A stretch of DNA of 64,000 nt from Pseudomonas trivialis (GCF_001439805.1 NZ_JYLK01000002.1:248001-312000); one strand, 5' to 3'; shown: positions 44,087-54,327, counted from the stretch's first letter. Notes: a model not told the origin generated them from the letters alone. A program made the numbers and translations.

Positions 44087-46945
44087 TTACACGGCCTCCA
44101 CTAAGGCTCGCACTTCGGCGGGTGAACCCACCGCCAATGATTTTTGCGCCAGGCTTTGGGCCTCGCTCAGGCTGAATTCGCGTACCCGCGCTTTCACTTC
44201 GGGAATGCTGCGGGCCGACACGCTCAACTCGTCCACCCCCAGGCCCACCAGTACCGGCACGGCCAACGGGTCGGCGGCCAGCTCGCCGCACACCCCCACC
44301 CATTTGCCATGGGCATGGGCCGCGCGCACGGTGATGTCGATCAATTGCAAAACGGCGGGGTGCAGGCCATCGGCCTGGGCGGACAACGTCGGGTGGCCAC
44401 GGTCGATGGCCAGGGTGTACTGGGTGAGGTCGTTGGTGCCGACGCTGAAGAAGTCGACTTCCTTGGCGAGCACCGGCGCCAGCAGCGCGGCCGACGGCAC
44501 TTCGATCATGATGCCCAACTGCAAGTCGGCCACCGGGATTTCCAGGCGCAGGCGCTCGGTCATGTCGCGGGCCGCGCGCCACTCATCGACGCTGCCGACC
44601 ATGGGGAACATGATGCGCAGCGGACGGTTATCCGCCGAACGCAACAGCGCGCGCAGCTGCGCTTCCATGATCTGCGGGCGTTGCAGGGTCAGACGGATGC
44701 CGCGCACGCCAAGGAAGGGGTTTTCTTCCTCGGCAATCGGCCAATAAGGCAGCGGTTTGTCGCCGCCCACATCCAGGGTGCGTACCACCAGTGGGCGACC
44801 GTCGAGTCCATCCAGCACGCGACGGTATTCGGCTTCCTGAGTGGCTTCGTCCGGCGCCTGGGAGTGGGCCATGAAAATCAGCTCGGTGCGTAGCAGGCCG
44901 ATACCTTCGGCGCCCTGCTCCACCGCGCTGGCCACGCCGGCGCTTTCGCCGATATTGGCGAACACTTCCACCGCATGTCCGTCGCGGGTGCAGGCCGGCT
45001 CGTGGCGCTGGGCCGAGGCGGCTTGCAGGCGTTGCTCGCGGGTGTCGCGCTCCACGGTGGCACGCTGCAGCGTGGCGGCATCGGGGTCGACATGCAGGCG
45101 ACCGCGCTGACCATCAAGCAGCAACGGCGTGCCGGCAGCCAGCAGCAACACGGCCGGCCCGGCGCCGACCAACGCGGGAATCCCGAGGGCACGGGCGACG
45201 ATGGCGCTGTGGGCCGTAGCGCCACCGCGGGCGGTGAGGATGCCGGCCACGCGGGCCGGGTCCAGGCGCGCGACGTCCGAAGGGCCGACCTCGTCCATCA
45301 CCAGAATGTAAGGCTCGCTCGGCTCCTGGGCGCTCTCGACGCCGCACAGTTGCGCCAGCACACGGCGGCCGATGTCACGCAGGTCGGCGGCGCGCTCGGC
45401 GAGCAAGGCGTCCTGCAGCGACTCCTGCTGTTTGGCGGCGCTCTCGATCACGCTCATCCACGCCGCCTGCGCACTCTCGCCCTGCTTGAGGCGGGTGTCG
45501 ACGTCATCGGTGAGTTCCGGGTCGTCGAGCATTTCCTGGTGGGTGATGAAAATCTCGCGGATCGCCTTGGCCTGACTGCGCTCGATCAGGCCCTGAATTT
45601 CACCGCGCACATCGGCCAGCGCGTCCTGCAGACGCTGGCGCTCAATGGCACAGGATTCGCCGCGCAGCGGGTAATCAAACACCTGCTGCACTTGAATATG
45701 CGCAGGCCCGATGGCGATGCCCGGCGCGGCGGCGATCGCCTGGCTCTGGCTGCCGGCAAGCGGCGCACTGATGATGGGTTCGATCTCGACAGGCGCGGGC
45801 TGTTCGCTCACGGTCGGCAGCGGTTCGATCTCTTCGCCAAGGCCCTGCTCGACGGCGGCCAACAGGGCGGGCAAGGCGTCGCCAGCAATGGTCGGTTCGG
45901 CGACAAACTCCAGCACCTGGCCGCGACGCGCGCCGAGGCTGAGCAGCTTGCTCAGGCTTTTTGCCGACACGGCGCCCACCGGCCCATCGACGATGCGCAG
46001 GCGAATATCGCCGTCAAAGCTTTTCGCCAATTGCGCCAGGATCTTCGCCGGGCGCGCGTGCAGGCCGTGGGCGTTGGCCAGGGTGACCCGCGCGCTGGGC
46101 CAGTCTGGCGGCAGTTCGCCGCCGAGCACTTCGAGCACCGCGCGGCTGCTGGTGGCGCGCCCCAATTCCTGGCCGCGTCCTTCGATCAACAAGGCGCACA
46201 GGCGTTCGAGCAAGGCCTGATGCGCTTCGCCCAGACTCGCCAGGCAGAACAGGCCATTGAGCGGCTGGCCGAGGTAGCGCATGGGTTTGTCCGGGGTGAC
46301 GAACGCCAGGCCCGGGCGCTTCACCGTTTGCTCGCTGTGCAGCCACCACAGGCCATCGCCCAGGGGGAGCGCGTCGACCTGCTGCAGCACGGCAGCGAAA
46401 CCATTGCTCACACAGTCAGCTTGACGCAGCAGACGTGCGCCGCGCCATACCAGTTCTTCAAAATCATCGGCGGACACGCCCAGGCTGATCATCTGGGCGT
46501 CCAGCGCCAGTTCCTGCGGCGCGCCTTGCAACAGTTTCAACAGCGCTTCGGCGCTCTCGGCACGGCGCAGCGCCTGGCCCAGGTCGGTTTCACCGAGGGC
46601 GCGGGTCAAGAGCTGCAGCAGGCGCAGGTGTTCATCGGACTTGGCGGCAATGCCGATCGCCAGGTAGACGATCTGGCCGTCGCCCCAGTCCACCCCTTCG
46701 GGGAACTGCAGCAGACGCACGCCGGTGGAAAATACCTGGTCGCGGGTTTCCGGGGTGCCGTGGGGGATGGCGATGCCCTGGCCGAGAAAGGTCGAGCCTT
46801 GGGCTTCACGGGCTTGCAGGCCACTGAGGTAGCCCTCGGCGACCAGGCCGTCGGTCACCAGTGTGTCAGCGAGCAGTTGCAAGGCAGCAGATTTATCCAC
46901 GGCCAATTGGCCCATGGATATCTGCTCTACAGTGAGCTCAAGCAT
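44087..46945 (-). CDS. fruB: PTS fructose EIIA-HPr-EI fusion protein
   Basis: A 952-residue multiphosphoryl transfer protein. Domain order is EIIA (residues 1-145, His in GIAIPHGTPE), HPr (about 285-370, NAHGLHARPAK with the phosphorylated His) and enzyme I (about 400-950, ARGGATAHSAIVARALGIPA with the active His, and the PEP-binding C-terminal part). It passes phosphate from PEP to FruA. First gene of fruBKA, divergent from cra, with the Cra operator about 140 bases upstream. Confidence 0.94.
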   Translation of the reverse strand: MLELTVEQISMGQLAVDKSAALQLLADTLVTDGLVAEGYLSGLQAREAQGSTFLGQGIAIPHGTPETRDQVFSTGVRLLQFPEGVDWGDGQIVYLAIGIAAKSDEHLRLLQLLTRALGETDLGQALRRAESAEALLKLLQGAPQELALDAQMISLGVSADDFEELVWRGARLLRQADCVSNGFAAVLQQVDALPLGDGLWWLHSEQTVKRPGLAFVTPDKPMRYLGQPLNGLFCLASLGEAHQALLERLCALLIEGRGQELGRATSSRAVLEVLGGELPPDWPSARVTLANAHGLHARPAKILAQLAKSFDGDIRLRIVDGPVGAVSAKSLSKLLSLGARRGQVLEFVAEPTIAGDALPALLAAVEQGLGEEIEPLPTVSEQPAPVEIEPIISAPLAGSQSQAIAAAPGIAIGPAHIQVQQVFDYPLRGESCAIERQRLQDALADVRGEIQGLIERSQAKAIREIFITHQEMLDDPELTDDVDTRLKQGESAQAAWMSVIESAAKQQESLQDALLAERAADLRDIGRRVLAQLCGVESAQEPSEPYILVMDEVGPSDVARLDPARVAGILTARGGATAHSAIVARALGIPALVGAGPAVLLLAAGTPLLLDGQRGRLHVDPDAATLQRATVERDTREQRLQAASAQRHEPACTRDGHAVEVFANIGESAGVASAVEQGAEGIGLLRTELIFMAHSQAPDEATQEAEYRRVLDGLDGRPLVVRTLDVGGDKPLPYWPIAEEENPFLGVRGIRLTLQRPQIMEAQLRALLRSADNRPLRIMFPMVGSVDEWRAARDMTERLRLEIPVADLQLGIMIEVPSAALLAPVLAKEVDFFSVGTNDLTQYTLAIDRGHPTLSAQADGLHPAVLQLIDITVRAAHAHGKWVGVCGELAADPLAVPVLVGLGVDELSVSARSIPEVKARVREFSLSEAQSLAQKSLAVGSPAEVRALVEAV

Positions 46946-47083
46946 GCCGATCTCCTAGTTAGTGCGCGCAACGCACTAGGTATTGTTTTGAATAAAACAG
47001 TGTAAGCGTGTTTCAGGAACTAAACGGCTGATGGTCAATTGGCAGTAGCCAGTCAGTCGCGAACGTCGTAAAAATACGCTGGC

Positions 47084-47095
47084 TGAAACGTTTAA
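47084..47095. promoter_or_regulatory. Cra (FruR) operator in the fruB-cra gap
   Basis: TGAAACGTTTAA matches on the minus strand the TTAAACGTTTCA operator described for Pseudomonas Cra at fruB. It is a near-perfect palindrome in the 295-base divergent region between fruB and cra. Confidence 0.8.
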
Positions 47096-47240
47096 TCTAG
47101 AATTTATGGCAGATTACGCGTTAATTGCGCAAGCTTGAAGGACCATTGGGCACTTGAGCTTGGACATTGGTCGCATGCAGGAATCGGTTACGATTGGACA
47201 AAATGTCGGGGCAAGCTCCAAAAAACAAGGAAATCCCGCT

Positions 47241-48236
47241 TTGAAACTCAGCGATATCGCACGTTTGGCCGGTGTGTCCGTGACCACCGCCAGCTATGTC
47301 ATCAACGGCAAGGCCGAACAACAACGCATCAGCAGTGCAACGGTCGAGCGGGTGCGTGCCGTGGTGCAAGCCCATGGTTTTACCCCCAACCCACAGGCCG
47401 CCGGGCTGCGCAGTCGGCATACGCGCACCCTGGGCTTTATCCTGCCGGACCTGGAAAACCCCAGTTACGCACGCATCGCCAAGCTACTGGAACAAGGTGC
47501 GCGGGCGCGTGGCTATCAATTGTTGATCGCCAGCTCCGACGATGACGCCGACAGCGAGCGTCAGTTGCTGCAACTGTTTCGTGCGCGGCGCTGCGACGCG
47601 CTGTTCGTTGCCAGTTGCCTGCCGGCCAGCGATGACAGTTACCGCGAGCTGCAAGCCAAGGGCCTGCCGGTGATTGCCATCGACCGGGTCATGGAGGCCG
47701 GGCAGTTCTGTTCGGTGGTCAGCGACGACCGTCAGGCGTGCCAGCAACTGACCAGCAGCCTGCTGCAACCGCTGCCCGGTCAGATCGCGCTGATTGGCGC
47801 GCGGCCCGAACTGAGCATCAGCCAGGAGCGCGCCGCAGGCTTTCACCAGGCGCTGCGGGATTTTACCGGCGACGTGATCATCGAACAGGGCGAAGCCTTC
47901 AGCCGTGAATGCGGCCGACAGTTGATGGAGCAATTACTGCAGCGATTGGGGCATTTGCCTGACGCGCTGGTGACAACCTCCTACGTATTGTTGCAAGGCG
48001 TGTTCGATGCGCTGCACGATTACCCGCTCAAGTCGCAACCGCTGCGTCTGGGCACCTTTGGTGACACGCAACTGCTGGACTTCCTGCCGCTGCCGGTCAA
48101 TGCCATGGCCCAGCAACATCAGCTGATTGCCGACGCGGCGCTGCGCCTGGCCCTGGCCGCCATCGAAGAAGAACATTACCAGCCCGGCGTGCACGCCATT
48201 GGCCGCACTTTCAAGCAGCGCATTCACGAGGTCTGA
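47241..48236 (+). CDS. cra: Fructose regulator Cra/FruR (LacI family)
   Basis: A 331-residue LacI-family repressor with the N-terminal helix-turn-helix (LSDIARLAGVSVTTASYVIN), the hinge with AAGLRSRHTRTLGFILPDLE, and a sugar-phosphate-binding domain. The length equals Pseudomonas Cra. The start is a TTG at 47241 with AAGGAA 8 bases upstream; upstream in-frame sequence is unlike the family. It is released from DNA by fructose-1-phosphate and controls fruBKA and itself. Confidence 0.9.
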   Translation: MKLSDIARLAGVSVTTASYVINGKAEQQRISSATVERVRAVVQAHGFTPNPQAAGLRSRHTRTLGFILPDLENPSYARIAKLLEQGARARGYQLLIASSDDDADSERQLLQLFRARRCDALFVASCLPASDDSYRELQAKGLPVIAIDRVMEAGQFCSVVSDDRQACQQLTSSLLQPLPGQIALIGARPELSISQERAAGFHQALRDFTGDVIIEQGEAFSRECGRQLMEQLLQRLGHLPDALVTTSYVLLQGVFDALHDYPLKSQPLRLGTFGDTQLLDFLPLPVNAMAQQHQLIADAALRLALAAIEEEHYQPGVHAIGRTFKQRIHEV

Positions 48237-48238
48237 GC

Positions 48239-49015
48239 GTGGAGCTGATCGACACCCACACCCACCTCGACTTCCCGGACTTCGACAGCGACCGCCGTGA
48301 GGTCCTCGCCCATAGCCGACAGCTTGGCGTGCAACGCATGGTGGTGCTCGGGGTGTATCGGCAGAACTGGCAGCGCGTGTGGGAGCTGGTGCAGACAGAT
48401 GAAGGCCTGTTCGCCGCCTTCGGCCTGCACCCTGTGTACCTCGAGCAACATCGCCCTGCCGACCTGACTGAACTCGGCGACTGGCTGACGCGCCTGCACG
48501 GCCATCGGCAACTGTGCGCCGTGGGTGAGATTGGCCTGGATTACTTTCTCCAGATGCTGGACCGTGAGCGCCAGCAACCGCTGTTCGAAGGCCAGTTGAA
48601 GTTGGCCGAAGACTTCAAGTTGCCGGCGCTGGTGCATGTGCGCCGCAGCCATGCCTGCGTTATCGCCACGCTCAAGCGCATACGCCTGTCACGGGGCGGT
48701 ATCATCCACGCGTTTGCCGGCAGCCTGGAAGAAGCCCGCGAATACATCAAGCTGGGCTTCAAACTCGGCCTGGGGGGTGCCGCCACCTGGCCCCAGGCCC
48801 TGCGCATGCACAGGGTGCTTGCTCAACTGCCACTGGAGGCGGTGGTACTGGAGACAGATTCGCCGGATATGGCGCCGGCCATGTACCCAGGCCAGCGCAA
48901 CAGCCCACAGCACTTGCCCGCCATCTGCACGGCACTGGCCGAACGCATGGGCATCAGCCCTCTAGTGCTGGCTGAGACGAGCACACGCAATGCGCGCGAG
49001 CTGTTCAATTGGTAG
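48239..49015 (+). CDS. TatD-family metal-dependent hydrolase
   Basis: A 258-residue TatD-type TIM-barrel nuclease family protein. Metal ligands are visible: DTHTHLDFP, GEIGLDYF (Glu), VHVRRSHA, and ETDSPDMAP near the end. GTG start, 2 bases after cra stops. It probably acts as a DNase or DNA-repair exonuclease, as TatD does; the exact paralogue is uncertain. Confidence 0.87.
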   Translation: MELIDTHTHLDFPDFDSDRREVLAHSRQLGVQRMVVLGVYRQNWQRVWELVQTDEGLFAAFGLHPVYLEQHRPADLTELGDWLTRLHGHRQLCAVGEIGLDYFLQMLDRERQQPLFEGQLKLAEDFKLPALVHVRRSHACVIATLKRIRLSRGGIIHAFAGSLEEAREYIKLGFKLGLGGAATWPQALRMHRVLAQLPLEAVVLETDSPDMAPAMYPGQRNSPQHLPAICTALAERMGISPLVLAETSTRNARELFNW

Positions 49016-49399
49016 CACCTGGGCCGGGCTGACCACTTGCAGCGCCAGAATCATCCGCTGCCGGTGACGGACATAACGCAACACCAGAAAATGCACCAGC
49101 ACCACGGCCAATGACAGGTTCAGTTGCTCGATGAGGCCGATGAACCCGACCCATTGCGCCACCAGCGCCGCGATCAGCGTGGCGCAGGTCAACACAATCA
49201 TGCCCGGCCGTACCAGCGCCCAGTGATCCAGAGCCTTGAACCGGCGCAACTGCCTGGGGCAACTCAGATGCAGGATGCGCTGGCAGTAGGGGCAGTCGAA
49301 GGGCTCCTGGATGGCGATGGCGTTCATTTGCCAAGGCTTGAGCTCAAAGGTGATGTCGCAATGAGCGCAGTGCCCCTTGATGCCGATTGCAGCGGTCAT
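48962..49399 (-). CDS. Small membrane protein with N-terminal zinc ribbon
   Basis: A 145-residue protein of unknown function. CAHC (near residue 11) and CPYC (near residue 38) form a likely zinc ribbon, followed by two hydrophobic segments (VLTCATLIAALVAQWVGFIG and LAVVLVHFLVLRYV). The start at 49399 has GGCACGGC context only; an upstream start at 49444 is possible. Its 3' end overlaps the 3' end of the convergent tatD-family gene by 54 bases. Confidence 0.6.
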   Translation of the reverse strand: MTAAIGIKGHCAHCDITFELKPWQMNAIAIQEPFDCPYCQRILHLSCPRQLRRFKALDHWALVRPGMIVLTCATLIAALVAQWVGFIGLIEQLNLSLAVVLVHFLVLRYVRHRQRMILALQVVSPAQVLPIEQLARIACARLSQH

Positions 49400-49595
49400 C
49401 GCCGTGCCTCCATTGGAACGTGAGTGAATGATATGAATTCTCACTCATCCACGTCAGCAAAAGCGCCACGCGAGGAAATCAGGATATGCACCACAACCGC
49501 GAACGAAACACCTTACAACCTTCTCTCACATACAAAATATGGAAAGCACCGCCAAGCCTTCGACCTGGCGTTGTCACGCAGCAAACAGAGCCCCC

Positions 49596-49615
49596 GTGGC
49601 AAGCGCGCTTGCCAC
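49596..49615. repeat. Perfect 20-base palindrome before the ampE 3' end
   Basis: GTGGCAAGC and GCTTGCCAC around GC. It may end the ampD-ampE transcript. No T tract. Confidence 0.5.
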
Positions 49616-49632
49616 AGCAATGAGGCCATTGA

Positions 49633-50469
49633 TCAAGGCAATACGGTCCAGATGGCAAAGCCGGCATACCACAGCACGGCGGCGCGCAGCAGCAATTCCC
49701 ACAGTCGGTCCAGGCTGTTGATGCCTTCTGCCCCCACGGCCGGCGGTGGGATTTCGGCGGCAACCAAGCCGACCTTTTCCACCAGCTGTGCAGCGCTGAT
49801 GTCCCAGCTCAGCAGCTCGTGAAGCATCACCCGGCCAACCGCGACGAAGTTGCCCACCAAGGCAAAACTTGCTGCCAGCAGGCGCACTGGCACCCAGTCA
49901 AACGCATGCCGCAGTTGCCCGGCACGCTCGGCCACCTGGGGGTTCTGGCTGTGCTCACTGGCCAGGGCCAGCAGGCGATAGGCCAGGGCTGCGACGGGCC
50001 CCAAAAGGAAGTACCAGAAAATTACTGCAAAAAAGCTCTGGTAGGCCTGCCACAGCAGGTGGCCCTGAACCCGTTCCAGCAGTTGCTCGCCATTGTCGGC
50101 GCCGACGTTCAGATCGCGCTCGGCCACATGTTCGGCGGCCTGCAAATCGCCGCGCCGCCAGGCGTCACGAAACGGCCCGAGCGCCGCGAGCAGATCGCCA
50201 CGCCCGAGGCTGTAAATCAGCACCAGCAAGTGCACCGGCAATGCCAGCAAACCATAGGCTACCGGTTCCAGTACCAGCAACAACAACGCCAGCAACGCGA
50301 CCGGCACCAGCACCAGCACCGCCAGCACCAGCCAGGGCTGCTTGCCCATGCGCGGACTCGCTTCCAGCCTGGCCAGCTCACGCAGCCAACCACCATCGCG
50401 CTGCAACCGCTGGCGCAAGGCCGAGAACTTCTCGATCCATACCGCCAGTACCAACACCAGGAAACTCAT
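49633..50469 (-). CDS. ampE: Regulatory signalling protein AmpE
   Basis: A 278-residue inner-membrane protein beginning MSFLVLVLAVWIEKFSALRQ, with membrane segments (LVLAVLVLVPVALLALLLLV and FAVIFWYFLLGPVAALAYRL) of the AmpE/CobD-like family. It works with AmpD in beta-lactamase regulation, by an unclear mechanism. The start at 50469 overlaps the stop of ampD by 4 bases. Confidence 0.9.
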   Translation of the reverse strand: MSFLVLVLAVWIEKFSALRQRLQRDGGWLRELARLEASPRMGKQPWLVLAVLVLVPVALLALLLLVLEPVAYGLLALPVHLLVLIYSLGRGDLLAALGPFRDAWRRGDLQAAEHVAERDLNVGADNGEQLLERVQGHLLWQAYQSFFAVIFWYFLLGPVAALAYRLLALASEHSQNPQVAERAGQLRHAFDWVPVRLLAASFALVGNFVAVGRVMLHELLSWDISAAQLVEKVGLVAAEIPPPAVGAEGINSLDRLWELLLRAAVLWYAGFAIWTVLP

Positions 50470-51029
50470 TGTGTATGCCCTCCTTCCTGCAGAGCGCTGC
50501 GAAAGCGCGCCCAATCAAAAGCCGGACCGGGGTCGGTCTTGCGTCCCGGCGCGATATCACTGTGACCACGGATGCGTTGAGGCGTGATACCCGTGTAAGC
50601 CGCCAGCAACTGATGTGTCAGCTTGATCAGCGACGCGTACTGGGCATCGGTGTACACCAGGTCGTCTGTGCCTTCCAGCTCGATACCCAGGGAAAAGTCA
50701 TTGCACGTCTCACGCCCCTCGAATCGGGAAACGCCAGCATGCCAGGCCCGGTCGAGACAAGACACAAACTGCGTGACTGCGCCGTCGCGCTCAATCAGAA
50801 AGTGCGCGGACACCCGTAGGTCGGCAATCCCCTCAAAGTAGGGATGTTCCGTGACATCCAGGCAATTCTGAAAAAATTCCTGCACCTTGCCGGTGCCGAA
50901 CTGCCCCGGCGGCAAACTGATGTTATGCACCACCAACAGTGAGATTTCGCCTGAGGGGCGCTCGTTGAAGTTGGGCGAAGGGCAGTGACGAATGCCCTTG
51001 CACCAACCACTGGCGGGGTCCAGTTGCAT
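50466..51029 (-). CDS. ampD: 1,6-anhydro-N-acetylmuramyl-L-alanine amidase AmpD
   Basis: A 187-residue cytoplasmic zinc amidase. Zinc ligands can be placed in LLVVHNISLPP, IRGHSDIAPGRKTDPGPAFD (His and Asp), with the active-site Glu in LGIELEGTDD. There is no signal peptide. It cleaves anhydro-muropeptides during cell-wall recycling and so keeps AmpR from inducing ampC. Operon with ampE. Confidence 0.93.
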   Translation of the reverse strand: MQLDPASGWCKGIRHCPSPNFNERPSGEISLLVVHNISLPPGQFGTGKVQEFFQNCLDVTEHPYFEGIADLRVSAHFLIERDGAVTQFVSCLDRAWHAGVSRFEGRETCNDFSLGIELEGTDDLVYTDAQYASLIKLTHQLLAAYTGITPQRIRGHSDIAPGRKTDPGPAFDWARFRSALQEGGHTQ

Positions 51030-51104
51030 GCAGGATCCTTGAACGTGACGAAGTGAACGTGACTGAGTGTGACCAGTATGCCGCGTTCCACCCCGGCGTT
51101 GCGA

Positions 51105-53243
51105 TCACTTGCCGCGATTGAGTTGGCGCAGCTTGCCGGTCACCGCAGTCAACGCACGCTCAAACAGCGGGCCATCATCCAGCAGGCGCAGCGCGTCATG
51201 CTTGAACGCCAACGCCAGTTGGCCGACGCTTTTCTCCATGACCTTGAGCCCCGAGCGGTTGACGAACACGTAGCTGCCGACAGGTGCCATGATCGCCAGC
51301 AGCTTGCAGCGCAGGGGGGCTGGCCGCTCATCCTGCAACTCGATCCAGCCACCGATTCGCAACTGCAACGCCTTGAGCAGATCAGGGTCGTCCGCCGGAA
51401 GGCCTTCGGTGGCATCGACTGCACCGGGGCCGAGTGCAAAGGGCTCGCGCACCTCAATCAGCGCCTCGGCACCCGCGGCCGGTTGCAGATGCAGCGTCTG
51501 CAGGCGCACAAAGAAATCACGCGTGCTGAACGGATCGAACGATGCGCTGGTCAAGCCGTCACGCAATGCCTTGAGCAACCCCGGCAGTTGCTCCAGCAGA
51601 TGCCGACCGGCCTCGGTGTCGTGCTGCAGGCTGACGCTCCAGATCAACTCGTCCATGGTGCGCAGCCCCGCCTGCCACTGCACCGACTGTTCACCATGCT
51701 TGAGGCTGACCAATAACAACACCTGGCTCCAGGCCTGTTGCAGAAACTGCACCACGGCCAGCGGCAACACCTTGCCCAGCAGCCGGCGGTTGAGCACGTC
51801 AGCCACACGCTGACGTGCTGCATCGGCACGCATGCGCCCGTCTTCAGCGTCACGGGTGTGTTGCTCAATCAACTCGCTGCGCCGCTGCTCCTCAACGCAC
51901 GATGCGCTGAACGGCATCAACAACCGGGAGAAAATCGCCGGGTCCTCAACGTATTCATTGAGCAGGCACTGCACGACCTGTTCGATGCGCAGGTACAGGC
52001 TGTCGCGCTGGTAATCCTCGCACGGGTTCCAGCCCAGGACCGAGGTGGCGATTTCATTGAGCAACTGCCGCGCGGGATGACTGGCGCAACTGAAAAGGCG
52101 CTTGTCCAGCAACGCCACCTTCAGCAATGGAATCTGCAAACGCGCAATCAACGCCTTGAAAGCTTCAGGCACCGCAGGATCATTGAGCATGAATTCGAAC
52201 AGCAGGGCGATCAGGTTGATCACGTCTTCGTCGACGCCCTCCACCACACGGGACTTGCCGCTCTTGACGCTGAAGCGGGTCAATAATTGTTCGAGCTGGT
52301 TACGCAGGTCAACGTCGTCCTCCGCCTGGGGTTGCGGGACGTATTGCTGCAGATGGGAAAGCAGACGCAGCAGGTCGCGGGTGGCAATCGGCTGCGGTTC
52401 GGCGCTGGCTTCCAGAGTGGGCGCCACACTGCCACGCACGGCGGCGAGCAGTTGCTGAAGCGCGGCGAAGTCCTGCTGGCTGTTTTCATCCAGGGCCTGG
52501 CCAGTGCCTGGCGGTGCAGGCTCGCTCGCCACGCATCCAGCACGACGACGGGAAGGCGCGCTCTTGAGTTCGGGTAAAACGCCGGTCGCCATCAGCAACT
52601 GATTGGCCTCGCCGTACAACAGGTCGGTGTCGCTGAGCACGTATTTCTCAAACAGCTTGAGCATGATCAGCTTGACGCGGATTTCCACGCCGAGACTGCG
52701 CCCGGCGCGCAGGAAAAACTCGCACAACAGGGCCGGGCCCAAGGGGTTTTCGCGCTCGTCCAGTTGCTTGCCAAGCAGCGCGTTCATACGGGCGGTCAAT
52801 TGCCCCAGGGCCAAACCATCGCGGTGCCGCACCCGGCCGAGCATCGCATCAAGCGCCACGGCTTTTTCGCGGGCATCGTCGGTAGTGCCTGGCAGCGAAT
52901 CGTAGGACACCACCGGCACCATGTTCAGCTCACCGCTGCCCGTCTGGCCGAGATGGGCGAAGGCCTGGAACAGCTGTTCCATGAAGACGCGTTCGAAGTT
53001 CTTGCGCTTGAGCCGAAGGTCGCGCATGGCCTCGAAAAAGATATGGTGATCGGCGTTACTGCGGGCCTTGTCGGCCATTTCGAACAAAGTGTCGTCGGCG
53101 TTATCAAACAGCTCCTGCAAGCCCTGCTGCAACTGTTGGGCAGCCTTGTCGCGAACCTGCAGCAACACCACTGGCAGGCGCGCGAGCGGCGATGGCGTAG
53201 CCTGTGCCCTGTTGATGGGCACCACCTTTCCGTCATTGTGCAT
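51105..53243 (-). CDS. DUF1631-family protein
   Basis: A 712-residue soluble protein with the DUF1631 pattern: an N-terminal helical part (VRDKAAQQLQQGLQELFDNA), a central part rich in Gln/Leu helices and a C-terminal GSYVFVNRSGLKVMEKSVGQ segment. The family includes thymidine-phosphorylase-annotated and PilZ-associated proteins of unknown function. The start at 53243 (MHNDGKVVPI) fits; an upstream in-frame extension is improbable. It is divergent from nadC. Confidence 0.8.
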   Translation of the reverse strand: MHNDGKVVPINRAQATPSPLARLPVVLLQVRDKAAQQLQQGLQELFDNADDTLFEMADKARSNADHHIFFEAMRDLRLKRKNFERVFMEQLFQAFAHLGQTGSGELNMVPVVSYDSLPGTTDDAREKAVALDAMLGRVRHRDGLALGQLTARMNALLGKQLDERENPLGPALLCEFFLRAGRSLGVEIRVKLIMLKLFEKYVLSDTDLLYGEANQLLMATGVLPELKSAPSRRRAGCVASEPAPPGTGQALDENSQQDFAALQQLLAAVRGSVAPTLEASAEPQPIATRDLLRLLSHLQQYVPQPQAEDDVDLRNQLEQLLTRFSVKSGKSRVVEGVDEDVINLIALLFEFMLNDPAVPEAFKALIARLQIPLLKVALLDKRLFSCASHPARQLLNEIATSVLGWNPCEDYQRDSLYLRIEQVVQCLLNEYVEDPAIFSRLLMPFSASCVEEQRRSELIEQHTRDAEDGRMRADAARQRVADVLNRRLLGKVLPLAVVQFLQQAWSQVLLLVSLKHGEQSVQWQAGLRTMDELIWSVSLQHDTEAGRHLLEQLPGLLKALRDGLTSASFDPFSTRDFFVRLQTLHLQPAAGAEALIEVREPFALGPGAVDATEGLPADDPDLLKALQLRIGGWIELQDERPAPLRCKLLAIMAPVGSYVFVNRSGLKVMEKSVGQLALAFKHDALRLLDDGPLFERALTAVTGKLRQLNRGK

Positions 53244-53467
53244 CCTGGCCTCCTGAAACGGCGGTGGACGATCAGGCGGGCGCCGCCGATATCCGATTAT
53301 CACCCGGACGTCAAAGCTATGACGCCAATTGCAAGGCGCGGGATTATCTTGCAAACAGGGGGCGCTACGCCAGCAAACTCTGAGATTCACCGGCAAAAGA
53401 GCAGGTGGCGGTGGGTTCGGCCACGCAGTGCCCCTATAATCGGCGCACATTGTTTGTGGAGCCTGTT

Positions 53468-54316
53468 ATGCCGAATCTCCGTCTTGCCGACCTCACCGCC
53501 GAAATCGAAGCCAACGTGCGCCGCGCACTGCTGGAAGACATCGGCAGTGGCGACATCACCGCGCAGTTGATCCCGGCTGAACGGCTGGCGAAAGCCACGA
53601 TCATCACGCGCGACGCGGCGGTTATCAGTGGCACGGCTTGGGTGGATGCCGTGTTTCGCCAACTGGACCCGCGGGTCGCCGTGCATTGGCAGGTGGTCGA
53701 TGGCGAGCGTGTCAGCCCCGATCAGGCGCTGTTCCACCTGGAAGGCCCTGCCCGCTCGCTGCTCAGCGGTGAACGGTGCGCTCTGAATTTTCTGCAACTG
53801 CTGTCAGGCGTTGCCACGCGTGCCCAGTACTTGGCGGACTTCGTCGCCAGCACCCAGGTCAAGTTGCTCGACACACGCAAAACCCTGCCGGGCCTGCGCC
53901 TGGCGCAGAAATACGCGGTGACCTGCGGCGGCTGTCATAACCACCGCATCGGTTTGTACGACGCCTTCCTGATCAAGGAAAACCACATCGCGGCCTGCGG
54001 CGGCATTGCCCAGGCGGTTACTGCCGCGCACAGGATCGCGCCGGGCAAGCCGGTGGAAATCGAAGTGGAAAGCCTGGATGAACTGCGCGAAGCACTCGAC
54101 GCGGGAGCCGATATCATCATGCTCGATGAATTGAGCCTGGACGACATGCGCGAAGCGGTGCGCCTGAACGGCGGCAGGGCCAGGCTTGAGGCCAGCGGCG
54201 GAATCAACGAAAGCACCTTGCTGCCCATCGCCGAAACCGGGGTGGACTACATTTCGATTGGTGCGATGACCAAGGATGTGAAGGCAGTGGATCTGTCGAT
54301 GCGACTGAGTATCTGA
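53468..54316 (+). CDS. nadC: Nicotinate-nucleotide diphosphorylase (carboxylating)
   Basis: A 282-residue quinolinate phosphoribosyltransferase. Family motifs: [41 protein letters not shown] and MLDELS. It converts quinolinate and PRPP to nicotinate mononucleotide in NAD synthesis. TGTGGAG precedes the ATG at 53468. The gene is in its P. aeruginosa position between ampD and pilA. Confidence 0.95.
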   Translation: MPNLRLADLTAEIEANVRRALLEDIGSGDITAQLIPAERLAKATIITRDAAVISGTAWVDAVFRQLDPRVAVHWQVVDGERVSPDQALFHLEGPARSLLSGERCALNFLQLLSGVATRAQYLADFVASTQVKLLDTRKTLPGLRLAQKYAVTCGGCHNHRIGLYDAFLIKENHIAACGGIAQAVTAAHRIAPGKPVEIEVESLDELREALDAGADIIMLDELSLDDMREAVRLNGGRARLEASGGINESTLLPIAETGVDYISIGAMTKDVKAVDLSMRLSI

Positions 54317-54327
54317 CGCCTGTTTTA

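Noticed and set aside
44975..47005. 676-codon open frame on the plus strand opposite fruB
   Set aside because: High-GC shadow of fruB, with no ribosome site and a low-complexity translation.
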